Shown here piece after piece: positions 28,711-36,948 of a stretch of 36,948 nucleotides of DNA. Made by a program: the position numbers and the translations under genes. The notes below the pieces were generated by a model. The model had not been told where the DNA came from. It saw nothing but the letters and a program-made list of their open reading frames with translations, and made no database searches. The stretch comes from an uncultured Pelagibacteraceae bacterium. Lineage in GTDB: Bacteria > Pseudomonadota > Alphaproteobacteria > Pelagibacterales > Pelagibacteraceae. Every line of letters starts with the position of its first letter. Position 1 is the stretch's first letter. The DNA lies in NCBI GenBank assembly GCA_902569615.1, contig CACFUX010000012.1, forward strand, positions 1 to 36,948, written 5' to 3'.

Positions 28711-29796
28711 ATGGAATTATTTAATAATTTTAAAACGTTGTTTCTTTCAGTCTGGGAAAGAGGAATTTTAGGTGTAGATATCTTTGAAATATTAATAGGT
28801 GTTGGAATATTTTTAGTTTTTCTAATTTTTAGAGGAATTATAAGCAAATTAATTATTAAAAGATTAGAAAATATAGCAAAGAAAACTACAAATAAATTCG
28901 ATGATTCTTTTGTTTTTGCAATGGAAGGACCAGCAAGATTTTTGCCAATAGTTATTGGTTTTTTTATTGCTAGTTATTATATGTCTTTTTCTGAAGAAAG
29001 TAGAGAAATTGTTGATACAATTAATAGAACTTTAATTACAATATTTATTTTTTGGGTTATTCATCAAATTATTGAGCCAATTTCTTATGTACTAAGTGGT
29101 TTAAATAAAATTTTAACAAGAGAACTTATTGGTTGGATTATTAAATCATTAAAAATATTAATTTTTATTTTAGGATTGGCTGCAGTACTTGAGCTTTGGG
29201 GAATTAAAATTGGACCAATTATTGCTGGTCTTGGATTATTTGGTGTTGCTGTAGCATTGGGTGCACAAGATTTATTTAAAAATCTAATTTCAGGAATATT
29301 AGTATTGGTTGAAAAAAGATTTAAAATTGGTGACTGGATTTTAGTTGAAGGAATTATTGAAGGAATTGTTGAAAAAATAGGATTTAGATCAACTGTAATA
29401 AGAAAATTTGATAAATCGATTGCAATAATTCCAAATTTTCAGTTTGCTGAGAATGCTGTAATAAATATAAGTCAAACAACTAATTGGATTATTAGCTGGA
29501 TTATTAATTTACAATACGACACAACAGTTGATCAGCTGAAAAAAATTAGAAATGAAATTGAAGAATATATAAAAAAAAATGAAGACTACAAACCAGATCT
29601 TGGATATGCAGTAAGAGTTGATAAATTTGCTGATAGCTCCATAGACATGTATATTCGTTGTTTTACTAAAACTGATGATTGGGATGAATGGCTAGCTGTT
29701 AAAGAAAGATTAGCAATTCAAATAAAACAAATTGTTGAAAGAAACTCCGCCTCTTTTGCTTTTCCAAGTCAATCAATTTATGTTGAAAAAAAATGA
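28711..29796 (+). CDS. MscS-family mechanosensitive ion channel
   Basis: GLGLFGVAVALGAQDLFKNLISGILVLVEKRFKIGDWILVEGIIEGIVEKIGFRSTVIRKFDKSIAIIPNFQFAENAVINIS. Confidence 0.93.
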   Translation: MELFNNFKTLFLSVWERGILGVDIFEILIGVGIFLVFLIFRGIISKLIIKRLENIAKKTTNKFDDSFVFAMEGPARFLPIVIGFFIASYYMSFSEESREIVDTINRTLITIFIFWVIHQIIEPISYVLSGLNKILTRELIGWIIKSLKILIFILGLAAVLELWGIKIGPIIAGLGLFGVAVALGAQDLFKNLISGILVLVEKRFKIGDWILVEGIIEGIVEKIGFRSTVIRKFDKSIAIIPNFQFAENAVINISQTTNWIISWIINLQYDTTVDQLKKIRNEIEEYIKKNEDYKPDLGYAVRVDKFADSSIDMYIRCFTKTDDWDEWLAVKERLAIQIKQIVERNSASFAFPSQSIYVEKK

Positions 29797-30083
29797 TTGC
29801 TATTTTTTACTTAGTATTACAAATTTTAAAAATTTATTCTTATGTAGTGATTGCAAATGTAGTTATAAGTTGGCTAATAGCTTTTAATATTTTAAATACA
29901 TCAAATAGATTTGTTTATTCTATATTAGAATTTACATATCGTTTAACAGACCCAATTTTAAATAAAATTAGGAGATTTTTGCCAAACTTAGGTGCTTTTG
30001 ATATCTCACCGATAATACTTCTTTTGTTGATCTGGTTTATAGAAATGTGTATGAAGCTTTACGTTGCACCATTAATTTTTTAA
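29793..30083 (+). CDS. YggT family protein
   Basis: 96 aa; VIANVVISWLIAFNILNTSNRFVYSILEFTYRLTDPILNKIRRFLPNLGAFDISPIILLLLIWF. Confidence 0.9.
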   Translation: MIAIFYLVLQILKIYSYVVIANVVISWLIAFNILNTSNRFVYSILEFTYRLTDPILNKIRRFLPNLGAFDISPIILLLLIWFIEMCMKLYVAPLIF

Positions 30084-30095
30084 TAAAAACCCATT

Positions 30096-30944
30096 ATGAT
30101 TTTGATAGACGGAAAAAAAGAAGCAGCAAAATTAAGAGAAAATCTTAAACAAGAAGTTTCAGATTTAAAGGATAAATTTAATAAAGTTCCTGGGCTCACA
30201 GTTATCCTTATTGGTGAAATGGTACCTAGTAAGATTTATGTACGTAATAAGGAAAAATCTGCAATAGAAGTGGGTTTAAAATCTGAAGTAATTAAATATC
30301 CTGAAGATGTAAAAGAAGAAGTAGTTTTAGAAAAAATTAAAGAATTAAATAAAGATGAAACAGTATCTGGAATTTTAGTACAATTACCTTTACCGAAACA
30401 TATTAATAAACAAAAAGTTATTGAAACAATTTCTCCTGACAAAGATGTGGATGGACTTCACCCAATGAATGTTGGAAATCTTTCTTCTGGTTATCAAGGT
30501 TCAATACCGTGTACACCTCTAGGGTGTTATTTATTGATAAAAAATGTCGAATCTAATTTAATTGGAAAAAAAGCTGTTATGATTGGAAGATCAAACTTAA
30601 ATGGAAAAGCAATGGCGCAGCTTTTGTTACAAGAGGATTGTACAGTGACAATTACTCATTCAAAAACTAAAGATTTAAAAGCTGAATGTTTAGCTGCTGA
30701 CATTATTGTTGCTGCAGTTGGTATTACTGAACTCGTAAGAGGTGATTGGGTTAAAAAAGATGCGATAGTAATTGATGTTGGAATTAATAAAACAGAAAAA
30801 GGAATTGTTGGCGATGTAGCTTTTGATGAAGTTTCAAAAGTTGCAAAAGCTCTAACACCTGTTCCAGGTGGTGTTGGTCCTATGACAATCGCTTGTTTAT
30901 TAAAAAATACTATTGAATGTTTTAAAAGATCTCAAAAAAATTAA
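30096..30944 (+). CDS. folD: Methylenetetrahydrofolate dehydrogenase/cyclohydrolase
   Basis: KIYVRNKEKSAIEVG, GILVQLPLPKHIN, DVDGLHPMNVG, IPCTPLGCYLL, IGRSNLNGKAMAQLLL, TPVPGGVGPMTIACLL. Confidence 0.97.
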   Translation: MILIDGKKEAAKLRENLKQEVSDLKDKFNKVPGLTVILIGEMVPSKIYVRNKEKSAIEVGLKSEVIKYPEDVKEEVVLEKIKELNKDETVSGILVQLPLPKHINKQKVIETISPDKDVDGLHPMNVGNLSSGYQGSIPCTPLGCYLLIKNVESNLIGKKAVMIGRSNLNGKAMAQLLLQEDCTVTITHSKTKDLKAECLAADIIVAAVGITELVRGDWVKKDAIVIDVGINKTEKGIVGDVAFDEVSKVAKALTPVPGGVGPMTIACLLKNTIECFKRSQKN

Positions 30945-30945
30945 T

Positions 30946-31365
30946 ATGTCAAATTCAATTAAGTGGATTATATTTGTTACTGGATGGATGACATTTAGAG
31001 CAGTTGGTTCAAGCTTATTTCTATTTTGGAACATAACTGGAAATGAAAGAGGTGCACCCCCAGAGTGGGTTTTGGCGTTAATTGGAGATTTTATAATTGG
31101 TACAACAGCTTTGTTTTTAATTTATGCTATATTAAAAAAACCATCCTCTTTAGTTTGGGGATTATTACTTTCTTGGAATATTTTAGGAGCTATAGATTTA
31201 TTTAGCGCTATAAGAACAAGTTTTTTAGTTCCTTTCGGACCAATACCTGAAATTGGATTAACAAATATAGGTGTGAGATCTATTTTGATTTTAAATACTT
31301 TTTTACAAATATCTTGCATATATTTACTATTTAAGGATAGCGTTAGAAACTATTTTAAAAATTAG
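30946..31365 (+). CDS. Hypothetical membrane protein
   Basis: Several TM segments. The start at 30946 (MSNSIKWIIF), right after the folD stop, is preferred over the in-frame 30913 start inside folD. Confidence 0.65.
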   Translation: MSNSIKWIIFVTGWMTFRAVGSSLFLFWNITGNERGAPPEWVLALIGDFIIGTTALFLIYAILKKPSSLVWGLLLSWNILGAIDLFSAIRTSFLVPFGPIPEIGLTNIGVRSILILNTFLQISCIYLLFKDSVRNYFKN

Positions 31366-31383
31366 ATATAAATTTTACTGAAT

Positions 31384-32571
31384 TTATTTTTTTAAATTTT
31401 TTTTATGAAAATTGATAAATCTTTCAACGTTAGATTTATTGAATGTTTTATTTTCTTCAAAAGAAACCTTTTTCATTGAATAAGCATTACTTCTAGTCTG
31501 TCTAGACACAATTGTAATATTACCTTTGTATAGTTTGAGCTTAACAGATCCGTTCACTTTACTTCTCTTTAGATCAACAATTTTTTGAAGCTTAAATCTT
31601 GCTTTTGAATACCAATAACCATTGTAAATGAGCTCTGCATATTTTGGCATTATTTCATCTTTTTTGTGCATGGTATCTTTGTCTAATGTTACTGATTCAA
31701 TTGCTCTATGAGCATTAATTAATAAAGTTCCTCCAGGAGTTTCGTAAACACCTCTTGATTTTATTCCAATAAATCTATTTTCAACCAGGTCAACTCTTCC
31801 AATTCCATTTTTACCAGCTAATTGGTTGAGTCTTTCTAAAAGTTTTGAAGGAGATAATTTTTTACCATTAATAGTTATAGGATCACCATTTTTAAATCCT
31901 ATAGTTATAAAAGAAGGTTTGTTAGGTGCTTTTTCTGGAGAAGTTGTTTTTTGAAAAATAAATTCAGGAGCTGAATTTTTTGGATTTTCCAAAACTTTAC
32001 CCTCAGTAGAAGTATGAAATAAATTATCATCAACTGAAAATGGTGGAGCACCTTTTTTATCTTTTGGGATAGGTATTCCATGTCTTTTTGCATAATTAAT
32101 CAAATCAGTTCGAGATTTAAGTTTCCAAATTCTCCAAGGCGCAATAACTTTAATTTTTGGACCAAAGTAATGATAACCAAGTTCAAATCTTACTTGATCA
32201 TTACCTTTTCCGGTAGATCCATGAGAAACAGCATAGGCTTTAAATTTCTTAGCAACTCTTATTTGATCTTTTGCTATTAATGGTCTTGCAATAGAAGTTC
32301 CCAATAAATAAACACCCTCATAAATAGCATGACCTCTTATAATAGGGTAAATATAATCTTTAACAAAAATATCTTTTAAATCTTTTATAATTATTTTTTT
32401 TACACCAAGTTTTTTTGCATTTTTAATTATTTTTTTTTTATCAATTTTTTGTCCAATGTCAGCCGTATAAGCAATAATTTCTGCTTTATATTTTTCTTGA
32501 AGCCACTTTAAAATAATTGAGGTATCCAACCCACCTGAATAAGCGAGAACAATTTTCTTGTTTGATTTCAT
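31384..32571 (-). CDS. argG: Argininosuccinate synthase
   Basis: KIVLAYSGGLDTSIILKWLQE, AVSHGSTGKGNDQVRFELGY, SRGVYETPGGTLL. Confidence 0.97.
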   Translation of the reverse strand: MKSNKKIVLAYSGGLDTSIILKWLQEKYKAEIIAYTADIGQKIDKKKIIKNAKKLGVKKIIIKDLKDIFVKDYIYPIIRGHAIYEGVYLLGTSIARPLIAKDQIRVAKKFKAYAVSHGSTGKGNDQVRFELGYHYFGPKIKVIAPWRIWKLKSRTDLINYAKRHGIPIPKDKKGAPPFSVDDNLFHTSTEGKVLENPKNSAPEFIFQKTTSPEKAPNKPSFITIGFKNGDPITINGKKLSPSKLLERLNQLAGKNGIGRVDLVENRFIGIKSRGVYETPGGTLLINAHRAIESVTLDKDTMHKKDEIMPKYAELIYNGYWYSKARFKLQKIVDLKRSKVNGSVKLKLYKGNITIVSRQTRSNAYSMKKVSFEENKTFNKSNVERFINFHKKNLKK

Positions 32572-32580
32572 TTAAAAAAC

Positions 32581-33093
32581 TTAAGTGCAACTTTTTTTTG
32601 CAGCGTTATAGGCTTTGGTAAAACCTAATAATGAATAATGGTCTATAGTTTGAGATCCAGACTTATTGTATCCAGTTACCATTATTCTAGAACCTTTTTT
32701 CATAGTCTTAATCATTTTTTTTTCAATATTATTACTTGAAATCCAAGCGAAACCATCTTGGGCAATATCAAATTTATATTTTCTTTTTCCTGACGTTGCT
32801 AATATAGAATTTTGATTATTAAATTCATAACCTGATGTTGTACTAATTTCATCTGTAATTTTATCGTTAGGTCTAAAAGATACAAAAAGTCTAGCGTCTC
32901 TTTTATTTGCCTTCGGAGATTGCAATACAGGTTTGGTTTGAGCAAAACAAGTTAATTCATTATTTTTATTTAAAACTAAAGTTTCCCAATCTTTAAATTT
33001 TCCTATTTTTTTTAATTCTTCTGCAGATAAAAAAGTTGCTGAAAACACGTAAATAGTCAGGAAAAATATAATTATTCTTTTAATTAAGGACAT
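32581..33093 (-). CDS. Invasion-associated locus B (IalB)-like secreted protein
   Basis: Signal peptide (FFLTIYVFSATFLSA), GKFKDWETLVLNKNNELTCFAQTKP, GSRIMVTGYNKSGSQTIDHYSLLGFTKAYNAAKKSC. Confidence 0.72.
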   Translation of the reverse strand: MSLIKRIIIFFLTIYVFSATFLSAEELKKIGKFKDWETLVLNKNNELTCFAQTKPVLQSPKANKRDARLFVSFRPNDKITDEISTTSGYEFNNQNSILATSGKRKYKFDIAQDGFAWISSNNIEKKMIKTMKKGSRIMVTGYNKSGSQTIDHYSLLGFTKAYNAAKKSCT

Positions 33094-34121
33094 GGATTTG
33101 GATAAATTTTTTGAATTTCATTAATTTCTTTAATAACTTCATCGCTCAAATTTACATTTACACTTTCTATATCAGTTTTCAACTGCTCCATTGTCGTAGC
33201 TCCAATTATTACACTAGTTACAAAAGGTTGAACTTCGCAGAATTTTAAACTCATTTGTGCGAAATCTAAACCATTTTTATTTGCTATTTCATAATATTTC
33301 TCAATAGCCAGTTGACCATTTTTCGTTTTGTATCTTTGGAATTTATCTCCAAATAATTTCATTCTAGATTCTTTAGGTAACTCACCATTTCTGTATTTTC
33401 CTGTTAAATAACCAAATGCTAATGGCGAATATGCCAACAAACCACTTTTTTCTCTTACAGAGACCTCTGCAAGTCCAACCTCATAGGTCCTGTTTAAAAG
33501 ACTATATGGATTTTGAACTGACATCATTCGTGGAAGCTCTTTTAATCTTGAAACTTCTAAAAATTTTGAGAGACCCCAAGCAGTTTCATTTGAAAGACCA
33601 ATATATCTAATTTTTCCACTTTGAATAATTTTGTCTAAAGAATTGAGTATATCTTCAAATTTATTCCAATCATCTTCATCTTTATGTTGATAACCAAGTC
33701 TTCCAAAAAAATTACTTTTTCTTTCTGGCCAATGTAATTGATAAAGATCAATATAATCTGTTTTTAATCTTTTAAGACTTTCATTAACTGCTTCATTTAA
33801 ATTTTTTTTATCATATTGATTACCACCTCCCCTAATCCAGCTTAGACCAGGGCCAGCAACTTTCGTGGCTAGGATTACTTTGTCTCTCTTTTTTGTTTTT
33901 TCAAACCAGTTTCCAATCACCTCTTCTGTTTTTCCGTATGTACTTTCTTTTGGAGGAATTGCATATAACTCCGCAGTATCCCAAAAATTAACACCTTTTT
34001 CTAAAGCAAAATCCATTTGTTCAAAACCTTCTTCTTGGGTATTTTGCTCACCCCAAGTCATTGTTCCCAAACAAATAGTGCTGACATCTATATCTGTATT
34101 GCCTAATTTTCTATAATTCAT
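33084..34121 (-). CDS. Aldo/keto reductase (Tas-like)
   Basis: MNYRKLGNTDIDVSTICLGTMTWGEQNTQEEGFEQMDFALEKGVNFWDTAELY, DYIDLYQLHWPER, IRYIGLSNETAWG, PFVTSVIIGATTMEQL. Confidence 0.94.
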   Translation of the reverse strand: MNYRKLGNTDIDVSTICLGTMTWGEQNTQEEGFEQMDFALEKGVNFWDTAELYAIPPKESTYGKTEEVIGNWFEKTKKRDKVILATKVAGPGLSWIRGGGNQYDKKNLNEAVNESLKRLKTDYIDLYQLHWPERKSNFFGRLGYQHKDEDDWNKFEDILNSLDKIIQSGKIRYIGLSNETAWGLSKFLEVSRLKELPRMMSVQNPYSLLNRTYEVGLAEVSVREKSGLLAYSPLAFGYLTGKYRNGELPKESRMKLFGDKFQRYKTKNGQLAIEKYYEIANKNGLDFAQMSLKFCEVQPFVTSVIIGATTMEQLKTDIESVNVNLSDEVIKEINEIQKIYPNPCP

Positions 34122-34192
34122 TGAATATTAAATATTTTTTAAGGTTTTTATGACATCTTGAATAAATAGTAAAAGGCTATTATATAAAAGGT

Positions 34193-34954
34193 ATGGAATT
34201 TAATAAGCAAAATATATTTAATAAAGTTAAAGCAGCTCAACAATCTACTGTAGTAATGGATGAGGGCTTAAGAGCCTATATGCTTAAAGTTTATAATTAT
34301 ATGGCAACAGGCGTTCTATTAACTGGAATTATAGCTCTTCTTTCATTTAAAATGTCTGTAGTTACTGATGCAAGTGGAGCAATAGCTGGGTTTACTAGTT
34401 TTGGAAATGCTTTATTTTTTTCAGGATTAAAGTGGGTTGTAATGTTAGCGCCACTTGGAATAGTTTTTTATATGAGTTTTGGAATTAACAAAATGAGTGC
34501 TGCAAAAGCACAAACAGTATTCTGGGTATTTGCATCTCTCATGGGATTGTCATTATCTTGGATATTATTGGTTTATACCGGTGTCAGTGTTGCAAGAGTT
34601 TTTTTTATAACTTCAGCAACATTCGGTGCTATGAGTATTTATGGATATACAACTAAAAGAGATTTAACAAAATTAGGTTCTTTTTTGATGATGGGTTTAA
34701 TTGGAATAATAATTGCTTCATTAGTTAATATATTTTTAAAATCATCAATGATGTACTTCGTTATATCAATATTAGGTGTCTTAATTTTTGTTGGACTAAC
34801 TGCATATGATACACAAAAAATAAAGAATATGTATGCAGCCTCTGATACTGGTGAGTTAATGGGTAAAAAAGCAGTTATGGGTGCTCTAACTCTTTATCTA
34901 GACTTCATAAATCTATTTATAATGTTGCTAAGACTTTTTGGTCAAAGAAGATAA
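34193..34954 (+). CDS. Bax inhibitor-1/YccA family membrane protein
   Basis: MLKVYNYMATGVLLTGIIALLSF, ATFGAMSIYGYTTKRDLTKLGSFLMMGLIG, LTAYDTQKIKNMY, LYLDFINLFIMLLRLFGQRR. Confidence 0.93.
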   Translation: MEFNKQNIFNKVKAAQQSTVVMDEGLRAYMLKVYNYMATGVLLTGIIALLSFKMSVVTDASGAIAGFTSFGNALFFSGLKWVVMLAPLGIVFYMSFGINKMSAAKAQTVFWVFASLMGLSLSWILLVYTGVSVARVFFITSATFGAMSIYGYTTKRDLTKLGSFLMMGLIGIIIASLVNIFLKSSMMYFVISILGVLIFVGLTAYDTQKIKNMYAASDTGELMGKKAVMGALTLYLDFINLFIMLLRLFGQRR

Positions 34955-34956
34955 TT

Positions 34957-35295
34957 CTATAATTTTTTCCAATTAATATTATTAACTAAGTCTTTTAGTT
35001 TATATGAACTTCTTAATATTTTTCCTTTAGAATCTGTAATTAAATATCTTAAATTTTTATTAATTGGTTTAAAATTTTTACAAATTTTAAATGTCGCATT
35101 TTCTGTAGAATTTTTAAAAACACAAAAACCAACTTGTTTACTTGAAATATTTAATCCATAATCTTTCCAAGAACCTTGGGATACCATTTTTGCATAAAGA
35201 TCTAATATAATTTTTAATTCTTCTTTTTCGAAAAAATACTTTTGGTTTTTTTCTGTATAAACATTATTTATTACTAACTTTAAGTTTCTATTCAT
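34957..35295 (-). CDS. DUF2794-like protein
   Basis: FEKEELKIILDLYAKMVSQGSWKDYGLNISSKQVGFCVFKNSTENATFKICK. Confidence 0.8.
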   Translation of the reverse strand: MNRNLKLVINNVYTEKNQKYFFEKEELKIILDLYAKMVSQGSWKDYGLNISSKQVGFCVFKNSTENATFKICKNFKPINKNLRYLITDSKGKILRSSYKLKDLVNNINWKKL

Positions 35296-35929
35296 TTAAT
35301 TTATATTTATTAATTATTGATATTTGAAATCCGGTAAAAATAATTGTAAGAGGTAAAATCCCCCATACCTTAAAATTCACCCAAAATTCTTCTGATTGAG
35401 TTCTCCAAACTAGCTCATTTAATAAAGCTAAACCAAAAAAGAAATAAACCCATCTTAAGTTTAAAATCTTCCAACCTTCATCACTTAGCTGTAATGATTT
35501 ACCAAGCATTTTTTTTAAAATTGGTTCATTTGTAAAAAATTTTCCAAGTAATAGAGTTATTCCAAATAAAATATTTATTATTGTTGGTTTGATATAAATA
35601 AATATAGGATTATCAAAATAAATTGTAAGACCTCCAAATAAAGTAATAAAAATTCCACCCAGTAAAGGTACCATTGGGATTTTTTTTTCTAAAATCCACA
35701 TAACAATTAAAGCAATTAGAGTTGCAACTATAAATGGAGGTATGGCTACTGATAAATTTTTTTCACTTTTGTAATAAAAACTAAAAAAAACCAATAAAGG
35801 TCCAAAATCGGTAATAAATTTAATAAATGACTTATTCACAGAAAATATATTAACAGAATAAAAAAACTTTAAAATTTTTTTATTGATTTTTTTTATTAAA
35901 TACCCATATTCAAGATTGTGAGTATTCAA
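35288..35929 (-). CDS. Septation protein A / YciB inner membrane protein
   Basis: KFITDFGPLLVFFSFYY, PLLGGIFITLFGGLTIYFDNPIFIYIKPTIINILFGITLL, LRWVYFFFGLALLNELVWR. Confidence 0.92.
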   Translation of the reverse strand: MNTHNLEYGYLIKKINKKILKFFYSVNIFSVNKSFIKFITDFGPLLVFFSFYYKSEKNLSVAIPPFIVATLIALIVMWILEKKIPMVPLLGGIFITLFGGLTIYFDNPIFIYIKPTIINILFGITLLLGKFFTNEPILKKMLGKSLQLSDEGWKILNLRWVYFFFGLALLNELVWRTQSEEFWVNFKVWGILPLTIIFTGFQISIINKYKLNE

Positions 35930-36238
35930 AAAGCAAAATTTTCAATTGGAGATATAGTAAAGCATAAACACTTTGATTTTAGAGGTGTTATTTATGATGT
36001 TGACTTTGAATTTAATAATTCTGAGGAATGGTATCAATCAATTCCTAAAAATGTTCGACCAAGAAAAGATCAACCATTCTATCATCTTTTAGCAGAAAAT
36101 GATGATGTTACATATGAAGCTTATGTATCTGAGCAAAATCTTTTAATGGATGATTCAGATGAACCAATAAAACATCCATTGATTAATGAAATATTTTCTG
36201 GAAAAAGAGGTTCAGCATATTTTAAGCCTTCAAATTAA
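35918..36238 (+). CDS. hspQ: Heat shock protein HspQ
   Basis: AKFSIGDIVKHKHFDFRGVIYDVDFEF...RPRKDQPFYHLLAENDDVTYEAYVSEQNLL...HPLINEIFSGKRG. Confidence 0.93.
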   Translation: MSIQKAKFSIGDIVKHKHFDFRGVIYDVDFEFNNSEEWYQSIPKNVRPRKDQPFYHLLAENDDVTYEAYVSEQNLLMDDSDEPIKHPLINEIFSGKRGSAYFKPSN

Positions 36239-36330
36239 TAAAAAGTCATTTTTCTAACACAATTAACTCAAAACTTAGACATATCTAAAATTTATAAATT
36301 TAAATTAGGTAGAAAACTTAATTTACCATA

Positions 36331-36387
36331 TCTGATCAAGGATACTTTATAATCCCTTATTTATCTCCCTCTGTATTCTTGATCAGA
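36331..36387. other. Long stem-loop (possible structured RNA) between hspQ and ccmC
   Basis: TCTGATCAAGGATAC (36331-36345) pairs with GTATTCTTGATCAGA (36373-36387): 15 bp including one G-U on the + strand. 27-nt pyrimidine-rich loop (tttataatcccttatttatctccctct). No adjacent U-tract. Confidence 0.6.
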
Positions 36388-36438
36388 ATATATCTAAAAA
36401 AAACTCAAAAAATTAAATTTTCGTATATATAAGACTTA

Positions 36439-36590
36439 AATGTTAAAAAAATTTGAACCTAATAAAATATTTTCAATAACATCTAAAGCACCAAAATATA
36501 TTTTATTTGCTTTTGTTATGGTTTTATCTATTGGTTTAATAGAGTCTCTCATTATATCTCCAGAAGATTATATTCAAAGTCATTCATTTA
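36439..36590 (+). pseudogene. ccmC: N-terminal fragment of heme exporter CcmC, interrupted by an inversion or chimera
   Basis: MLKKFEPNKIFSITSKAPKYILFAFVMVLSIGLIESLIISPEDYIQSHSF... resembles the CcmC N-terminus (sPpDYqqGdsvRImYvHVP). The frame runs out (IIIYLVLYF*) instead of continuing into MYVHVPAAW. The end coordinate is approximate. Confidence 0.7.
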
Positions 36591-36948
36591 TCATAATCTA
36601 TCTAGTCCTTTATTTTTAATTTTTATCAGTTCTGTATTATATTTCATTAAAAAAATCAGAAGAGAAAATAGAGCAAATGCCGCAGTCATTAGTGCTAAAG
36701 GGATGAGCATTGAAGAATGAATAGATGTATTTGAAAATACACTAATTGATGCAGGTTGGTGTAAAGTTGACCACCAATCAACTGAAAACTTAATAATTGG
36801 AACATTAATAACTCCTATAACTGCTATCAATGAAGTTATTCTATTAGCTTTTTCTTCATCTTCAAAAATTCTCCAGGCCAAAATATAAATTATATAAAAT
36901 AACAACAGAATTAACATTGATGTAATTCTTGCATCCCAAGCCCACCAA
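36591..36948 (-). pseudogene. ccmC: C-terminal part of CcmC on the opposite strand (runs off the window)
   Basis: The - strand is open to the window end and reads WWAWDARITSMLILLLFYIIYI...NVPIIKFSVDWWSTLHQPASI, with the CcmC WWD-type motif and C-terminus. The annotated M at 36917 is internal. Confidence 0.88.

Noticed and set aside
30236-30442. ORF antisense to folD
   Set aside because: Shadow ORF opposite a conserved gene.
31122-32280. ORFs 31122..31319 -, 31905..32093 - and 32080..32280 +
   Set aside because: Overlap the 150-aa membrane protein or argG in other frames; no domain signal.
33416-34116. ORFs antisense to the aldo/keto reductase
   Set aside because: Shadow ORFs opposite a conserved gene.

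Overview
The window is a gene-dense, very AT-rich alphaproteobacterial segment. Gene content, order and composition look like the SAR11/Pelagibacterales clade (an inference; no search was run). Most of it is core genome: an Smr-domain gene, hslUV, hisBHAFE, ftsK, tRNA-Gly(GCC), purH, rpe, a DUF4212/sodium-solute symporter pair, acs, an EVE-domain gene, tsaD, hemCD, folD, argG, hspQ and ccmC. The main accessory feature is a compact island of about 4.6 kb (about 21376-25953) between tsaD and the EVE-domain gene. It carries a predicted type IIS-like restriction-modification operon: an AlwI-family endonuclease, two different D12-class adenine methyltransferases, a 63-aa winged-helix-like protein and a 112-aa unknown. 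Two direct repeats bound the island. A 21-bp core (19/21 identical) is the first seven codons (MKYWLLK) of the EVE gene, present at both ends. Inside each end lies an imperfect 'CGTACCCC...TACCCC(C)TCATTT' repeat resembling integrase arm-type sites. This is the expected footprint of site-specific integration into the 5' end of the EVE gene, with the start of the gene regenerated, yet no integrase is encoded inside. The right end of the window also looks abnormal: the ccmC N-terminus is on the + strand and its C-terminal part follows directly on the - strand. This is most simply an inverted chimera (as produced by MDA or misassembly), or otherwise a real disruptive inversion. A 15-bp stem with a pyrimidine-rich 27-nt loop between hspQ and ccmC is an unexplained structured element. 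All family calls are from reading the translations; none was checked against databases.
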